Part shown: one piece after another, positions 15,982-23,889 of the stretch
Layout of the letters: the number at the start of each line of letters is the position of its first letter
Position numbering within the stretch: position 1 is the first letter of the stretch
Source: GCA-002688135 sp964536565
GTDB taxonomy: Bacteria > Patescibacteriota > Patescibacteriia > Magasanikbacterales > GCA-002688135
Reading direction: 5' to 3'
Length of the DNA stretch: 46,502 bases
NCBI GenBank assembly: GCA_964536565.1
Contig: CAZHXK010000001.1
Location: 1-46,502, forward strand
Made by a program: the position numbers and the translations under genes
Notes under the pieces: model-generated
The model's input: only the letters and a program-made list of their open reading frames with translations
Told to the model about the DNA's origin: nothing
Database searches by the model: none

Positions 15982-16001
15982 AACCCCATTCCCATCACAT
16001 A

Positions 16002-16433
16002 CTAAGCACGATTTCCTAATATTTGAATTAATTTTGCAGCATTACTGGTTCCTATCATAAGCGTCGAACCATCCGACTTCTCAATGAGAACTGCATCTCG
16101 TCCAGTAATATTATAGAGCCACCCACGTCGTGTGTAATGAATTCCCCATCCTTCGATGATTTTAGTTTTCGTTTTTTTGATACCTTTGATATCAGATCGC
16201 GAGATACTTCGTTTAATAATAGGTATCGGACCGAAATGCCACTTCAATTCATATTGATCAATCTCGATAGTGAGTGTAGAAAAGATAGATGTCAGCATCA
16301 GAAATAATATCCCCTCACTGAGTAGGATATACAATCCGTCTTCAGCAAAAGGCGCTGCAACCAGCATGCCTACTCCCAAAATGAGCAGTATGGTTCCAGT
16401 AACATACCCAATTTGTGTGTGTTTGTACTCCAT
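16002..16433 (-). CDS. Membrane protein with PH-like domain
   Basis: A 143-residue protein. Two hydrophobic segments (residues about 9-28 and 33-55) are followed by a soluble beta domain. The phrase GWGIHYTRRGWLYNITGRDAV, then DGSTLMIGTSNAAKL, is typical of small bacterial PH-like domains attached to a two-helix membrane anchor. Such proteins are common but of unknown function. The start at 16433 gives a normal membrane N-terminus. It diverges from tRNA-Gly across about 100 nt. Confidence 0.65.
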   Translation of the reverse strand: MEYKHTQIGYVTGTILLILGVGMLVAAPFAEDGLYILLSEGILFLMLTSIFSTLTIEIDQYELKWHFGPIPIIKRSISRSDIKGIKKTKTKIIEGWGIHYTRRGWLYNITGRDAVLIEKSDGSTLMIGTSNAAKLIQILGNRA

Positions 16434-16444
16434 AAAACGATATA

Positions 16445-16473
16445 TTGACTACAATGCGCTCATATAGTATTCT
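16445..16473 (+). promoter_or_regulatory. Candidate promoter of tRNA-Gly
   Basis: TTGACT (16445-16450), 17 bp, TATTCT (16468-16473), about 62 nt ahead of the tRNA. Confidence 0.5.
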
Positions 16474-16535
16474 ACTGCCACGATCGATGAAAGTCATGCG
16501 GACACGATTTCGATTATTTCTACAATTAACACCAT

Positions 16536-16608
16536 GCGGGTGTGGTATAGTGGCTTATTATTTCTGCCTTCCAAGCAGACGATGCGGGTTCGATTCCCGC
16601 CACCCGCT
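16536..16608 (+). tRNA. tRNA-Gly (TCC)
   Basis: Acceptor GCGGGTG/CACCCGC, anticodon stem TCTGC/GCAGA with loop CTTCCAA giving anticodon TCC, T-arm GCGGG-TTCGATT-CCCGC, discriminator T, no CCA. In yeast the tRNA-Gly(UCC) wobble base carries mcm5U, so it is a natural candidate substrate for the Elp3/Trm9-like pair. Confidence 0.95.
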
Positions 16609-16617
16609 AGCAAAGGA

Positions 16618-16640
16618 TTCACCGAAAGGTGGATTTTTTG
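16618..16640 (+). terminator. Terminator of tRNA-Gly
   Basis: TTCACC-GAAA-GGTGGA followed by TTTTTT. Confidence 0.8.
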
Positions 16641-16736
16641 TTTGGTTTGTTTAAAATTCTTCTCGCGTAGTGATGTCTGTATCAAAAAACCACCCCGATT
16701 ATGCCGTAGCATGTGTCGTGAGTGGCTCTTAGAACG

Positions 16737-17447
16737 CTATCCCAAAAGATACGTGTACTCTGGCATTGGAATTCCATCTCGACCGCGATCAATCGTTAAT
16801 TCGCAAAATAGTTTACAGCGCTTCATTGCTTGCCCTATGATAACCGCCACCTCATGCGGATCCATAAATGAACTCGTATCCATGTCCGTTCCCGCCCACA
16901 GGTTTGTTTTCATCCCTCCTGGGCACACGATAAGATTTGATGTTGCACCAGCTCGCTCCATAAGTTCATCATGGAAATTCAGTGCGACAGCCCTGCGTGC
17001 AGCTTGCGCCGATGCATAGATCGTTTCATCGGAGCGCAATTTCTTTGCACTTGTAGAGGCGACTGTTACGAGCTGGTATGGATGGGATGTCCGTGCATGA
17101 AACAACATGAGGACTTCTGTTGGACCAATAACGATTGAACCCCACACCTGCTTCGCTTCGTTCAAGCGATGAGATGCAAGTGAACCACGCATGTGCGGAC
17201 CACCTCCCGCAATAACGAGATGTGAGATGTCGGACAAGTCTCCAATCTGATCAAGAATGTCTGTTGCCACAGTCGGCGACATCAGGTCCGCAACGACCCC
17301 TTGTGCTTGAGCGAGCGATGGTTCGTCTGCAATAGCTGCAGCAGTCCTCCCCACCAGAATTGGCGAGATGTTGTTTTTTAGAAACTGCATGGCGATGTGT
17401 CGACCGAGACTATGTTCTCGTGTTCCACCTAGAATAAGTGCGCGCAT
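16737..17447 (-). CDS. Short-chain dehydrogenase/reductase-like protein, atypical active site
   Basis: A 236-residue Rossmann protein. It has the N-terminal nucleotide loop GGTREHSLGRHIA, the AGGGPH segment that replaces the usual NNAG, the Ser/Thr strand VTVASTSAKK, and a Tyr in IYASAQAARRAV. In a normal SDR the Tyr is followed three residues later by Lys (YxxxK); here that position is Gln. PGGMKTNLW is the usual PG-x3-T segment. It may bind NAD(P) without standard redox chemistry. The ATG follows AGGAGTATCAC. The leader contains GATCAGTC, a weak form of the shared motif. Substrate unknown. Confidence 0.75.
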   Translation of the reverse strand: MRALILGGTREHSLGRHIAMQFLKNNISPILVGRTAAAIADEPSLAQAQGVVADLMSPTVATDILDQIGDLSDISHLVIAGGGPHMRGSLASHRLNEAKQVWGSIVIGPTEVLMLFHARTSHPYQLVTVASTSAKKLRSDETIYASAQAARRAVALNFHDELMERAGATSNLIVCPGGMKTNLWAGTDMDTSSFMDPHEVAVIIGQAMKRCKLFCELTIDRGRDGIPMPEYTYLLG

Positions 17448-17671
17448 GTGATACTCCTGTGTATGTTGTGACTGATCGATTTTACGTCTAAACCCGTAAC
17501 TAGTTGACGAAAACAGTACAAAACTGTCATATCATTGTCAATCAGCCCTCTATCCATATGAATGACATCAAGGCTTGGAGTGCGTGTTTTTTGTTGTCTA
17601 AATCCTTACATTTTACGGACTCTAATTTGAGAGAAATACGAGTATTTTGGCTAAATATAGCTGCAACACCA

Positions 17672-17700
17672 TTGACAAATAGGGGTTTTTGTGCTATTAT
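17672..17700 (+). promoter_or_regulatory. Promoter of the 17735-18019 gene
   Basis: TTGACA (17672-17677), 17 bp with GGGGTTTTTGTGC, TATTAT (17695-17700). Confidence 0.85.
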
Positions 17701-17734
17701 ACGCGTATCTATTGTTCCTTTTAGGAGGGGGAAA

Positions 17735-18019
17735 ATGACCACAGACACTCAAGGCAGCATGTCGGGAGTCCGCCTTGGCCTCCAGGCTATCTCATCACTG
17801 ATAGTGATTGCATTGTCCACCCTAGCACTACGCCCCGAGATTGCGACGCTTGCCCGCATCGGCTGGCTTGTGGTCCTTCAGGGTGTCGTGCTGACCTCGC
17901 TCACGCTTGTCGTGTATAACAAAGAGCGCGGTACGATGCGTATAGTATTAATTGTCGCAACCGCCGTAGTGACCGTGTGCGGCATTGGAATCCTTGCCCT
18001 CGATCTTTTTCTCGCATAA
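17735..18019 (+). CDS. Small three-helix membrane protein
   Basis: A 94-residue protein with three hydrophobic segments (about residues 10-30, 38-58 and 68-92) and short charged loops. The ATG at 17735 follows AGGAGGGGGAAA and lies about 28 nt after the expected transcript start. This excludes the much longer frame that opens at 17504. It is a single-gene unit with a strong promoter and a G/C-rich terminator. I recognise no family; high expression looks likely from its signals. Confidence 0.72.
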   Translation: MTTDTQGSMSGVRLGLQAISSLIVIALSTLALRPEIATLARIGWLVVLQGVVLTSLTLVVYNKERGTMRIVLIVATAVVTVCGIGILALDLFLA

Positions 18020-18037
18020 GCATCAGAATCTCAAGTT

Positions 18038-18077
18038 CCCCGACCACCCGCAACGTGCGGAGGCGGGGTTCTTTTTT
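18038..18077 (+). terminator. Terminator of the 17735-18019 gene
   Basis: Nested stems CCCCG/CGGGG and CCGC/GCGG followed by TTCTTTTTT. Confidence 0.8.
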
Positions 18078-18135
18078 AATCATTATTTTTCTCTTGTAGT
18101 GTCTGTTCTAAATAGTGTACCTCATCTGCAACCCG

Positions 18136-18939
18136 TCATATGTGTCCAATCATTTCTGGTAATTGGTGAACCAATTCACCTTCAACAAACATGGCACGCT
18201 CTTTATAATTATTGTGTAATACCTTATCTAATTTCTCAGCCCGCCTCGTCATGGCAAGGGTAATTTCATTCACAACCTGCTGTGTTGCTGATAGTTGAGC
18301 AACTAACTCGTCCAGCTCTTGGGCCACGCGCCCCACACCTTCATCCATATGACTTCTTATCTCATCCCATCGTCCAGCAAGCTGACCTAGCTCAGAAACA
18401 CTTTCGTACAATTCATCCGGCAATGTTTCTTCGCGATTACCAATCTTTACGCCTGCAAATATCTCACGAGCAGATCTAACCTTACTCATGACATGACTAA
18501 CAGACTCTTCAATTTTGCGCTTAGTATACCTGAACGAATTCTCTAACTCCTCTTTCTGCTCTGCTGCCAATCTATTAAAGTGATCCGACTCTTCTGGACT
18601 AAGAATTTTATCTTTTAACTCTCTTGCTCTTCTTCTGTCCCCTGCTTCTTTTTTTGTTGTGCTTTCGTGTAAAACCTTTTTAGTTCCATCTACCCGAAGA
18701 ATGTATGCTTCATAATCTCCATCCTCACCAACCCGCTCTTTGATAAACTCCTCTCCATCCTCCACCTTATGAAATACCCCTTCTGGATCGCGCACACCAT
18801 TACTCCTCCCGAACCATGCATTGTATTCATTTACTGGACCAAAGTCATACCCCTGATCAGCCGAAGTGTCAGGCTGAGACGGAATATCCTTTCTCGATAC
18901 ATCTTTATTTGCTCTTGGACTTGGAGGTTGATTTCTCAT
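18136..18939 (-). CDS. Hypothetical coiled-coil protein
   Basis: A 267-residue hydrophilic protein. Residues 1-50 are Pro/Ser/Asp-rich and probably disordered. Residues about 50-95 may form a small beta unit (PEGVFHKVEDGEEF, then YEAYILRVDGTKK). From residue 100 to the end it is charged helix, probably coiled coil. No signal peptide, membrane span or catalytic motif. The start is supported by GATAAT about 20 nt upstream but only a weak AAAGAA ribosome site. It stands alone on the minus strand. Function unknown. Confidence 0.65.
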   Translation of the reverse strand: MRNQPPSPRANKDVSRKDIPSQPDTSADQGYDFGPVNEYNAWFGRSNGVRDPEGVFHKVEDGEEFIKERVGEDGDYEAYILRVDGTKKVLHESTTKKEAGDRRRARELKDKILSPEESDHFNRLAAEQKEELENSFRYTKRKIEESVSHVMSKVRSAREIFAGVKIGNREETLPDELYESVSELGQLAGRWDEIRSHMDEGVGRVAQELDELVAQLSATQQVVNEITLAMTRRAEKLDKVLHNNYKERAMFVEGELVHQLPEMIGHI

Positions 18940-19058
18940 AATTCTTTTTATGTTTCCATATTATCATACGCCGTAGGATACCTGAACCCATTCTCCGTTC
19001 CTCAGTAGTCATTTATCGATCTTGAACTGAAGACCGCCTAGCAGTTTTTTTCGATATT

Positions 19059-19084
19059 AAAAAAGCCCCGCAACTTGCGAGGCT
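19059..19084 (-). terminator. Terminator of the 19100-19681 gene
   Basis: AGCCTCGCAA pairs with TTGCGGGGCT and is followed by six T on the minus strand. Confidence 0.85.
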
Positions 19085-19099
19085 CAGAGACTTAGGTTT

Positions 19100-19681
19100 T
19101 TATGCATGTCGACCGCCACCCAAACCGATTCGATGTGAATCGATGAAGCAGGTGACGCCATAGCCAATAAGGCTGAGGATAGCTCCTATCCGAGCAATGT
19201 TCGGCATGTCCTGCCAGACGAAATATCCGAAGGTCATCAGGATTATCGCAGCTTCAAAGGCGAAGTACATCCCATGCATGCGTCCTGCGAACGTCATCGC
19301 ACCATCCGTCGTCGCGTATCCCCAATCCCATCGAGAGAATTTACCCTCACGAAACGCAGCGGATACAGGCCTCTCCCAAAGAATGAACGCAGCCAGCCCC
19401 ATGTGTGCTAGTAGGATGAGGTACATCGTATGCAGGAATGACATCCCATCAAACTGCATGTTTGGAATCACGAATGCGTTCAGCGCGCTCAGACAAATCG
19501 TGTCGCCATATTTCTGGGCTGCGAAGTGATCCCAGTGCAGGAATGGTTTCCCTTTCCATTGATGAATACCACGAGCCGGAATGTTCCCACGCCTCACCGA
19601 GACTGTCTGTGCCCACTCAAACCAGCAGATGACGCCGATGCAAGATAGAAGAAATACTGTCGTAAAATAGATCCAATCCAC
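19100..19681 (-). CDS. Four-helix integral membrane protein of unknown function
   Basis: A 193-residue protein with four or five hydrophobic segments (about residues 4-22, 75-97, 132-152 and 156-175). A hydrophilic loop after the first helix is rich in W, H and R. The C-terminal tail is Gly-rich (GLGGGRHA). The start is GTG at 19681: AAGGAGGT ends four bases before it, while the GTG two codons upstream overlaps the ribosome site. It is a monocistronic unit with a consensus promoter, GATC leader motif and terminator. No family recognised. Confidence 0.7.
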   Translation of the reverse strand: MDWIYFTTVFLLSCIGVICWFEWAQTVSVRRGNIPARGIHQWKGKPFLHWDHFAAQKYGDTICLSALNAFVIPNMQFDGMSFLHTMYLILLAHMGLAAFILWERPVSAAFREGKFSRWDWGYATTDGAMTFAGRMHGMYFAFEAAIILMTFGYFVWQDMPNIARIGAILSLIGYGVTCFIDSHRIGLGGGRHA

Positions 19682-19709
19682 GGCCACCTCCTTTAATGAT
19701 CAACTGCAT

Positions 19710-19738
19710 ATAATAGCAGAAATTCGGCCATTTGTCAA
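19710..19738 (-). promoter_or_regulatory. Promoter of the 19100-19681 gene, with GATC leader motif
   Basis: TTGACA (19733-19738), 17 bp, TATTAT (19710-19715). GATCATTA (19701-19694) begins 8 nt after the -10. Confidence 0.88.
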
Positions 19739-19782
19739 TGCACGAGCAGTGACGAATCCTATACACATAATATCGCACAAAT

Positions 19783-19813
19783 CCTCGCTCTTCGCAGATA
19801 CGAACGAGCGAGG
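19783..19813 (-). repeat. Inverted repeat after the TrmB fragment
   Basis: CCTCGCTC-N15-GAGCGAGG, a perfect 8-bp stem just past the stop at 19822, without a T-run. Confidence 0.5.
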
Positions 19814-19821
19814 TGAGGCTC

Positions 19822-20235
19822 CTAGGCAGTCCCTTCGCTGATGAGCTCCTGTGAGGCACCCCACAACCCCTCGAATACAGCAGAAAGTGTGTTGTGCAAT
19901 TCTTTTGACTGTATGATGACGGCGGTTTTTGATTTGAGAGATGAGATCATAAGAACCTTGTCATCGTACAAGCACAATACTGATTTAAATTTTCCGTGCA
20001 TGACCTCTGGAAGGATGCGCGGATTACGTTCTTTGATTTGGTCTGCGGTTATGTATGAATGTTTATCCTGAGATTCCCAAAGTGAACGTGATGATAGATT
20101 TCTATCGTTTCGAGATTTCAAAAAATATTGTGCATAGTCTTTATCGAATTCAGAAAAGAAGTTTTTTACGGGAGCGATGATGTCCCAGTGTCTACTTTTA
20201 CAATCGAGCGCTCGCAGAGTTGTTTCGCAATGCAT
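19822..20235 (-). pseudogene. TrmB-like regulator, C-terminal fragment only
   Basis: The protein text from HWDIIAPVKNFFSEF through KFKSVLCLYDDKVLMISSL to FEGLWGAS is the effector (C-terminal) domain of the TrmB-type regulators common in Patescibacteria. The DNA-binding winged helix is absent. The first 15 or so codons of the open frame (MHCETTLRALDCKS) are simply the antisense of the truncated CoaB gene. The break lies near 20185-20205. There is no promoter or ribosome site, so the fragment is very likely not expressed as a regulator. Confidence 0.6.
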
Positions 20236-20771
20236 ACCGCGACGAACTTACGCAGGCACCTGCATTTGTTCCGAAATGGTGTACGATCCATACATACAAG
20301 ACGTTCGACCGACTCGCATATATTCTGGAACACAAAATCAAGACAGGTTCGTTTGATGTTATTGTGCAGTCAGCAGCGATCAGCGACTACGAACCATCAG
20401 GTACGTACGCCATGAACGAGGCTGGTGGTCTTGAGGAAGTGGATTCGAGCACGAAAATCTCTTCTAAACATCCTCGTTTGTATCTACAGCTTTCCCCCAC
20501 CATTAAGCTGGTTGATCAGTTTGAAACATGGGGCTTCAGTGGCACGCTTGTGAAATTCAAGTTGCAGTCTGGTATGAGTGATGAGGCATTAATTGAGATT
20601 ACGAAGCGAAGCCTGAAGCAATCGAATGCTGATCTCATCGTCGCGAACTGCCTTGAGTGGTTTAAGGAGCGGGCGTATGTGATGGATGCTGTTGGCCACT
20701 GCACATCCGTTCCTCGATCGGAGATTGGCGCTGCGATTGCGGCACATGTAAACAACGAGGTGTGGACATGA
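20190..20771 (+). CDS. coaB: Phosphopantothenate-cysteine ligase, N-terminally truncated
   Basis: About 193 residues that match the monofunctional CoaB of streptococci: DVIVQSAAISDYEP, KISSKHPRLYLQLSPTIKLVD, LVKFKL, and SNADLIVANCL near the C-terminus. This enzyme joins 4'-phosphopantothenate to cysteine using CTP. The first 40-45 residues, which normally hold the SGGT and N-x-S-T-G nucleotide-binding motifs, are missing: homology starts at VYFYNRALAE, right where the opposing TrmB fragment begins. No start codon with a ribosome site exists (TTG at 20220 is the first candidate). It overlaps coaC by ATGA. Either a deletion has inactivated it or the assembly is wrong here. Confidence 0.7.
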   Translation, partial: VYFYNRALAELFRNAYRDELTQAPAFVPKWCTIHTYKTFDRLAYILEHKIKTGSFDVIVQSAAISDYEPSGTYAMNEAGGLEEVDSSTKISSKHPRLYLQLSPTIKLVDQFETWGFSGTLVKFKLQSGMSDEALIEITKRSLKQSNADLIVANCLEWFKERAYVMDAVGHCTSVPRSEIGAAIAAHVNNEVWT

Positions 20772-21316
20772 ATGTACTTCTTGGTGTAACGGGAGGTGTT
20801 GCAGCAACGCTCACTCCGAAACTAGTTGCTGCACTCAAGTGCGCTGGGCACGACGTGAAAGTCATCGCCACCAAAACATCTTTCTACTTCTTCGATCCAT
20901 CTGAAGTTGACGCGCCGATCCTTAAGGATGAGGATGAATGGCCTGACGATCGATATACACGAGGTGATCCAGTGCTGCATATCGAGCTCCGTGATTGGGC
21001 AGATGTATTACTCATCGCCCCCCTCACCGCAAGCACGCTTGCGAAGATGGCACATGGCTTCTCTGACAATATGTTGCAGTGCGTATTTCTCGCATGGAAC
21101 GAGACAAAACCGATTGTTCTTGCGCCGGCAATGAATACGAAGATGTGGGAACATCCCATGACACAGCGAAACATCTCTACACTTACTGATGCACTTGTTT
21201 CCGGAGGGTATTCCCTCTTACTTGTGAATCCCATCGTTAAAACACTCGCATGTGGAGACGTCGGAATTGGAGCAATGACGCATGTACGCGACATCGTTTC
21301 ATCCCTTACGCGATAG
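20768..21316 (+). CDS. coaC: Phosphopantothenoylcysteine decarboxylase
   Basis: A 182-residue flavoprotein of the HFCD family that decarboxylates 4'-phosphopantothenoylcysteine during coenzyme A synthesis. Visible motifs: LLGVTGGVAA for FMN binding, the APLTAST segment, the signature APAMNTKMWEHP, and the substrate-clamp Cys in TLACGDVGIGAM. The usual catalytic His of the N-terminal half is probably in VLHIELRDWAD. The ATG at 20768 overlaps the coaB stop and has GAGGTG 7 nt upstream. Unlike most bacteria, coaB and coaC are separate genes, coaB first. Closed by a strong terminator. Confidence 0.85.
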   Translation: MNVLLGVTGGVAATLTPKLVAALKCAGHDVKVIATKTSFYFFDPSEVDAPILKDEDEWPDDRYTRGDPVLHIELRDWADVLLIAPLTASTLAKMAHGFSDNMLQCVFLAWNETKPIVLAPAMNTKMWEHPMTQRNISTLTDALVSGGYSLLLVNPIVKTLACGDVGIGAMTHVRDIVSSLTR

Positions 21317-21319
21317 CCA

Positions 21320-21345
21320 CCGTCGATACGTTCGACGGTTTTTTT
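21320..21345 (+). terminator. Terminator of coaC
   Basis: CCGTCGA-TACGT-TCGACGG followed by seven T. Confidence 0.88.
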
Positions 21346-21350
21346 GTATT

Positions 21351-21377
21351 AAAAAAGGGACACATCCTGTGTCCCTT
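21351..21377 (-). terminator. Terminator of the Band-7 operon
   Basis: AGGGACACA-GGA-TGTGTCCCT followed by T-run on the minus strand. Confidence 0.88.
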
Positions 21378-21392
21378 CGAATTTACTACGAC

Positions 21393-22397
21393 TTACTCCG
21401 TCTGTGACGGCGTAGGCTCTACACCTTCGGCGGGTGACTCCTCGGTTTTCTCAGCAGACTCATTATCGATCTCCGCCTCAGCCGCCTCCTTGGCTGTGTT
21501 AATGCGTTTGAGTAACTCTGCATCAACGATTCCCTCAGGCTTCAGCCACTTTGAAGTGTCGATGCTGCCATTCATGACATCAGTATACGGAATGAGGAAC
21601 ATGTTGTTCTTTCCATCCGCAGCCTTCTCCATGGCAAGAATTTGCTTGTACGCAAGGTACTGAGGAGAAATTGATGCAGCAATGATTCGGTTTGCATCAG
21701 AGATAGCCTGCGCCTCCAGCATTTCCTTTGAGGCACGAATTTTTGCCAGCTGCAGATCTGCCTGCGCACGCGCTGCAGTCTTCTGACCTTCAGCTCGAGC
21801 AGTTTCGATTTCAACACGCATCTGAGCCTTCCGCTCCTGTGCCTTTGTAATGACGTCGGGGAAATCGAGGTTGCCAACAGTTACTCTCTTCACTTGCAGG
21901 ATCGCTGTATTCGTAGCCAGCGTTACTGCTGTACGGACCTCTTCGATGACAACAGCTCGCTTCTGTACCAACTCCTCGGTCTTGTATTTCGATACAACCT
22001 TTCGCGCCTCCTGATCTGCAACAGGCCGAATATACGTCTCGAAAAGCTGACTGATGGTGAAGAGCTGTTCCTCGGCAGGCTTCAGATTCCCGAATGCAGC
22101 CTTGACCTCTTCGTCGTTTTTGAGATTCACACTGACAAGCACGTCAATATCAAAACTGAAGTTGAGATTGTCTGCACAGAGGACGCTCATGGGAATCTTG
22201 AACGTCTGGTCCGTAGACTCCATCTGGTACATCTTACAACGTCCCCAGCACGAGTGTCGGCCAGGAGCCAAAACCTCCCCATTGAAACCACCAGGCTCCC
22301 ATGTGCGCCCCACATGCCCAGGCAGAACAATTTCATTGCACCCTGTTGACAGCATAATCGCAATCAGACCAATAACAAGCATCACATTTTTCTTCAT
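21393..22397 (-). CDS. SPFH/Band-7 domain lipoprotein
   Basis: A 334-residue protein with a lipoprotein signal: short KK start, hydrophobic core and lipobox LSTGC (Cys 20). Residues about 25-200 form an SPFH (prohibitin/stomatin-like) domain with FSFDIDVLVSVNL and a long EVRTAVTLATNTAILQVKR stretch. A coiled coil (about 190-250, rich in A, E, Q, K) and an acidic, Pro-rich tail follow. Such proteins form membrane-associated oligomeric rings. Being lipid-anchored outside instead of by a helix is less usual. It starts within the stop of the upstream gene (TGATG), so the two are coupled. Confidence 0.82.
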   Translation of the reverse strand: MKKNVMLVIGLIAIMLSTGCNEIVLPGHVGRTWEPGGFNGEVLAPGRHSCWGRCKMYQMESTDQTFKIPMSVLCADNLNFSFDIDVLVSVNLKNDEEVKAAFGNLKPAEEQLFTISQLFETYIRPVADQEARKVVSKYKTEELVQKRAVVIEEVRTAVTLATNTAILQVKRVTVGNLDFPDVITKAQERKAQMRVEIETARAEGQKTAARAQADLQLAKIRASKEMLEAQAISDANRIIAASISPQYLAYKQILAMEKAADGKNNMFLIPYTDVMNGSIDTSKWLKPEGIVDAELLKRINTAKEAAEAEIDNESAEKTEESPAEGVEPTPSQTE

Positions 22398-22867
22398 CAG
22401 TTACTCTCCGTTTTCTTGTCATCATTCAAAGCCGGGAAGTTTTCCCGAAACCTCATCAGTTCACTTGCTGCCTGACCACTTTGCTCAACAGCTTCCGATT
22501 CTTCTCGACTCTTCTCTGCCTCCTCAGCACCTCGACGCTCCGCCTCGAGATCTTTTCGCGTTTGCGGTTTTACTTCTGCTGCATCCTGCTTTACTTGCTC
22601 AACAAAATCAGAACGAGGTTCGGCTGGCGCGTGATATGCAAACCCGTCACCCTTATGTGCCGATCCGGCAAAGAAAAAGAGTGCAGCCACGATCAGCAAT
22701 GCAGTCCAGGGAATAAGTATGTACAAAGGTCGAGTGTGGATTTTTTCATCATCACCGACATCCTTGAAATACTCAGCCCAATTTTTAACGAGTGGAATCA
22801 GGGCAAGCAGCATGATCACAACCATGCCCACATAATAAAGAGTTTGAATCATCGTATGCATCTCCAT
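22397..22867 (-). CDS. Two-helix membrane protein, partner of the Band-7 lipoprotein
   Basis: A 156-residue protein with two membrane helices (about residues 8-27 and 47-67) joined by an acidic loop. A long, very charged helical tail follows (residues 80-156, E/A/R/K-rich, probably coiled coil). Starts at 22867 and 22852 are both possible; GGAG lies about 9 nt before the latter. It is first in a two-gene operon with the Band-7 lipoprotein and overlaps it by one base. By context it may be an assembly partner, somewhat like NfeD-type partners of stomatins, though I see no NfeD sequence signature. Confidence 0.68.
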   Translation of the reverse strand: MEMHTMIQTLYYVGMVVIMLLALIPLVKNWAEYFKDVGDDEKIHTRPLYILIPWTALLIVAALFFFAGSAHKGDGFAYHAPAEPRSDFVEQVKQDAAEVKPQTRKDLEAERRGAEEAEKSREESEAVEQSGQAASELMRFRENFPALNDDKKTESN

Positions 22868-23003
22868 TTTTTCGGATGAAAGGACCTACGTGCACTGAAT
22901 GCGCACACTCCGCCTACACCTTTCGGATAGGAGAATATTTTTACACGAAACATTCTTCTAGCAAAAAGATACGCAGTCGATATGAGCAATTCAATAACTG
23001 TTA

Positions 23004-23032
23004 AACCTACTCCTCCTCTCGACCTTTGTCAA
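23004..23032 (-). promoter_or_regulatory. Promoter of the Band-7 operon
   Basis: TTGACA (23027-23032), 17 bp, TAGGTT (23004-23009). The predicted leader is long, about 130 nt. Confidence 0.7.
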
Positions 23033-23058
23033 TACCCTTGAAATCCAGTAATTTCAGT

Positions 23059-23086
23059 TAAAAAACGACCCTCTTTGAAGGGTCGT
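23059..23086 (-). terminator. Terminator of the NADAR operon
   Basis: ACGACCCT-N6-AGGGTCGT followed by six T on the minus strand. Confidence 0.88.
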
Positions 23087-23101
23087 GAAATTGATTGCGC
23101 A

Positions 23102-23428
23102 CTACTGTGCTTGTTTTTTTTCGTAGGCGAGACATGCATCCTCAGTCTCGAGTAACCAGTGCTCGTCAATCCTAGATGTACTACACGCTGGTGGTATAAC
23201 CCGATTCATAACACCCACCTCATCTGCACAGAAAAAACACATCGTGCCAGAACCGCACTCCTGCCATAAAGGCTCATGCAGCCCTGCCCTCGTACATGCT
23301 TCCATTTCTGATTGCGCAACCAGTTTGCGCACATGGTCTGCTCGTTTTGTCTTCGCGACCATTGCTTCGGTTTTGCAGCCAAATGCCATTAACATACAAC
23401 ACACAATGAATAAAATGTACTTCGTCAT
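23102..23428 (-). CDS. Small Cys-rich lipoprotein
   Basis: A 108-residue protein with a lipoprotein signal peptide; lipobox MAFGC puts the modified Cys near residue 18. The mature part has six further Cys (EACTRAG, QECGSGTMCFFCADE, PACSTS, DACLAY), suggesting disulfides or a metal site outside the cell. The ATG at 23428 overlaps the stop of the NADAR gene (TGATG) and has GGAGGT 5 nt upstream. It is the last gene of a three-gene operon. No family recognised. Confidence 0.7.
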   Translation of the reverse strand: MTKYILFIVCCMLMAFGCKTEAMVAKTKRADHVRKLVAQSEMEACTRAGLHEPLWQECGSGTMCFFCADEVGVMNRVIPPACSTSRIDEHWLLETEDACLAYEKKQAQ

Positions 23429-23889
23429 CACACACCTCCCTGTAGCTGCGCCCGAATCTTCATCAAGCGCGAGCAGAATTCTTCTTCAGTCAGAACCGTC
23501 AGTTTCGGATCCGGACAACCCATCGAGTGAGTTAACTCCTGCGTACCCGTCGAAAGAAGCGCCGTTTTCCAGTGCAGATTTTTGGACACAGCGTTGTATA
23601 GCCGATCCAATAACTGTTGGTACTCCGGACCTTCTCGTGCGTATGCAACAACCTGCCACCACAACGTCTGTTGTGACTGCCAGTCTCTGTTGCGTTCTGT
23701 GCCACACTTCTTTGCAGCACCTCCCACCAACAAGCACATGTCCTTTTGCATGTCCGGATTTTTTAACTTGAATGCCCGCAATGCTCCTTCCAGAGACTTA
23801 CAAACCCACCCTTCAAATACGAAGATTCGCTCCGGGAAGTTGGACAACTCTCCTTCCGGACCTTCTCTTTTTGACGATATGTTGATCAT
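23428..23889 (-). CDS. NADAR (YbiA-like) family protein
   Basis: A 153-residue NADAR domain. Visible features: ELSNFPERIFVFEGWVCKSLEGALRAFK (the family's LSNF, then the S-x-E-x-x-x-x-AxK helix), a Trp-rich middle, VSKNLHWKTALLSTGTQELTHS (the Kxxxx-N/LxxxLLxTG element). Family members act as N-glycosidases on riboflavin intermediates or, as shown for some, remove ADP-ribose from guanine in DNA. The start at 23889 has AAGGAG 8 nt upstream and overlaps the previous stop (TGATG); the longer frame runs into the previous gene. No DarT-like toxin is adjacent, so the substrate is open. Confidence 0.72.
   Translation of the reverse strand: MINISSKREGPEGELSNFPERIFVFEGWVCKSLEGALRAFKLKNPDMQKDMCLLVGGAAKKCGTERNRDWQSQQTLWWQVVAYAREGPEYQQLLDRLYNAVSKNLHWKTALLSTGTQELTHSMGCPDPKLTVLTEEEFCSRLMKIRAQLQGGV

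Noticed and set aside
17504..17734. N-terminal extension of the small membrane protein
   Set aside because: The frame crosses the TTGACA/TATTAT promoter; the ATG at 17735 has AGGAGG.
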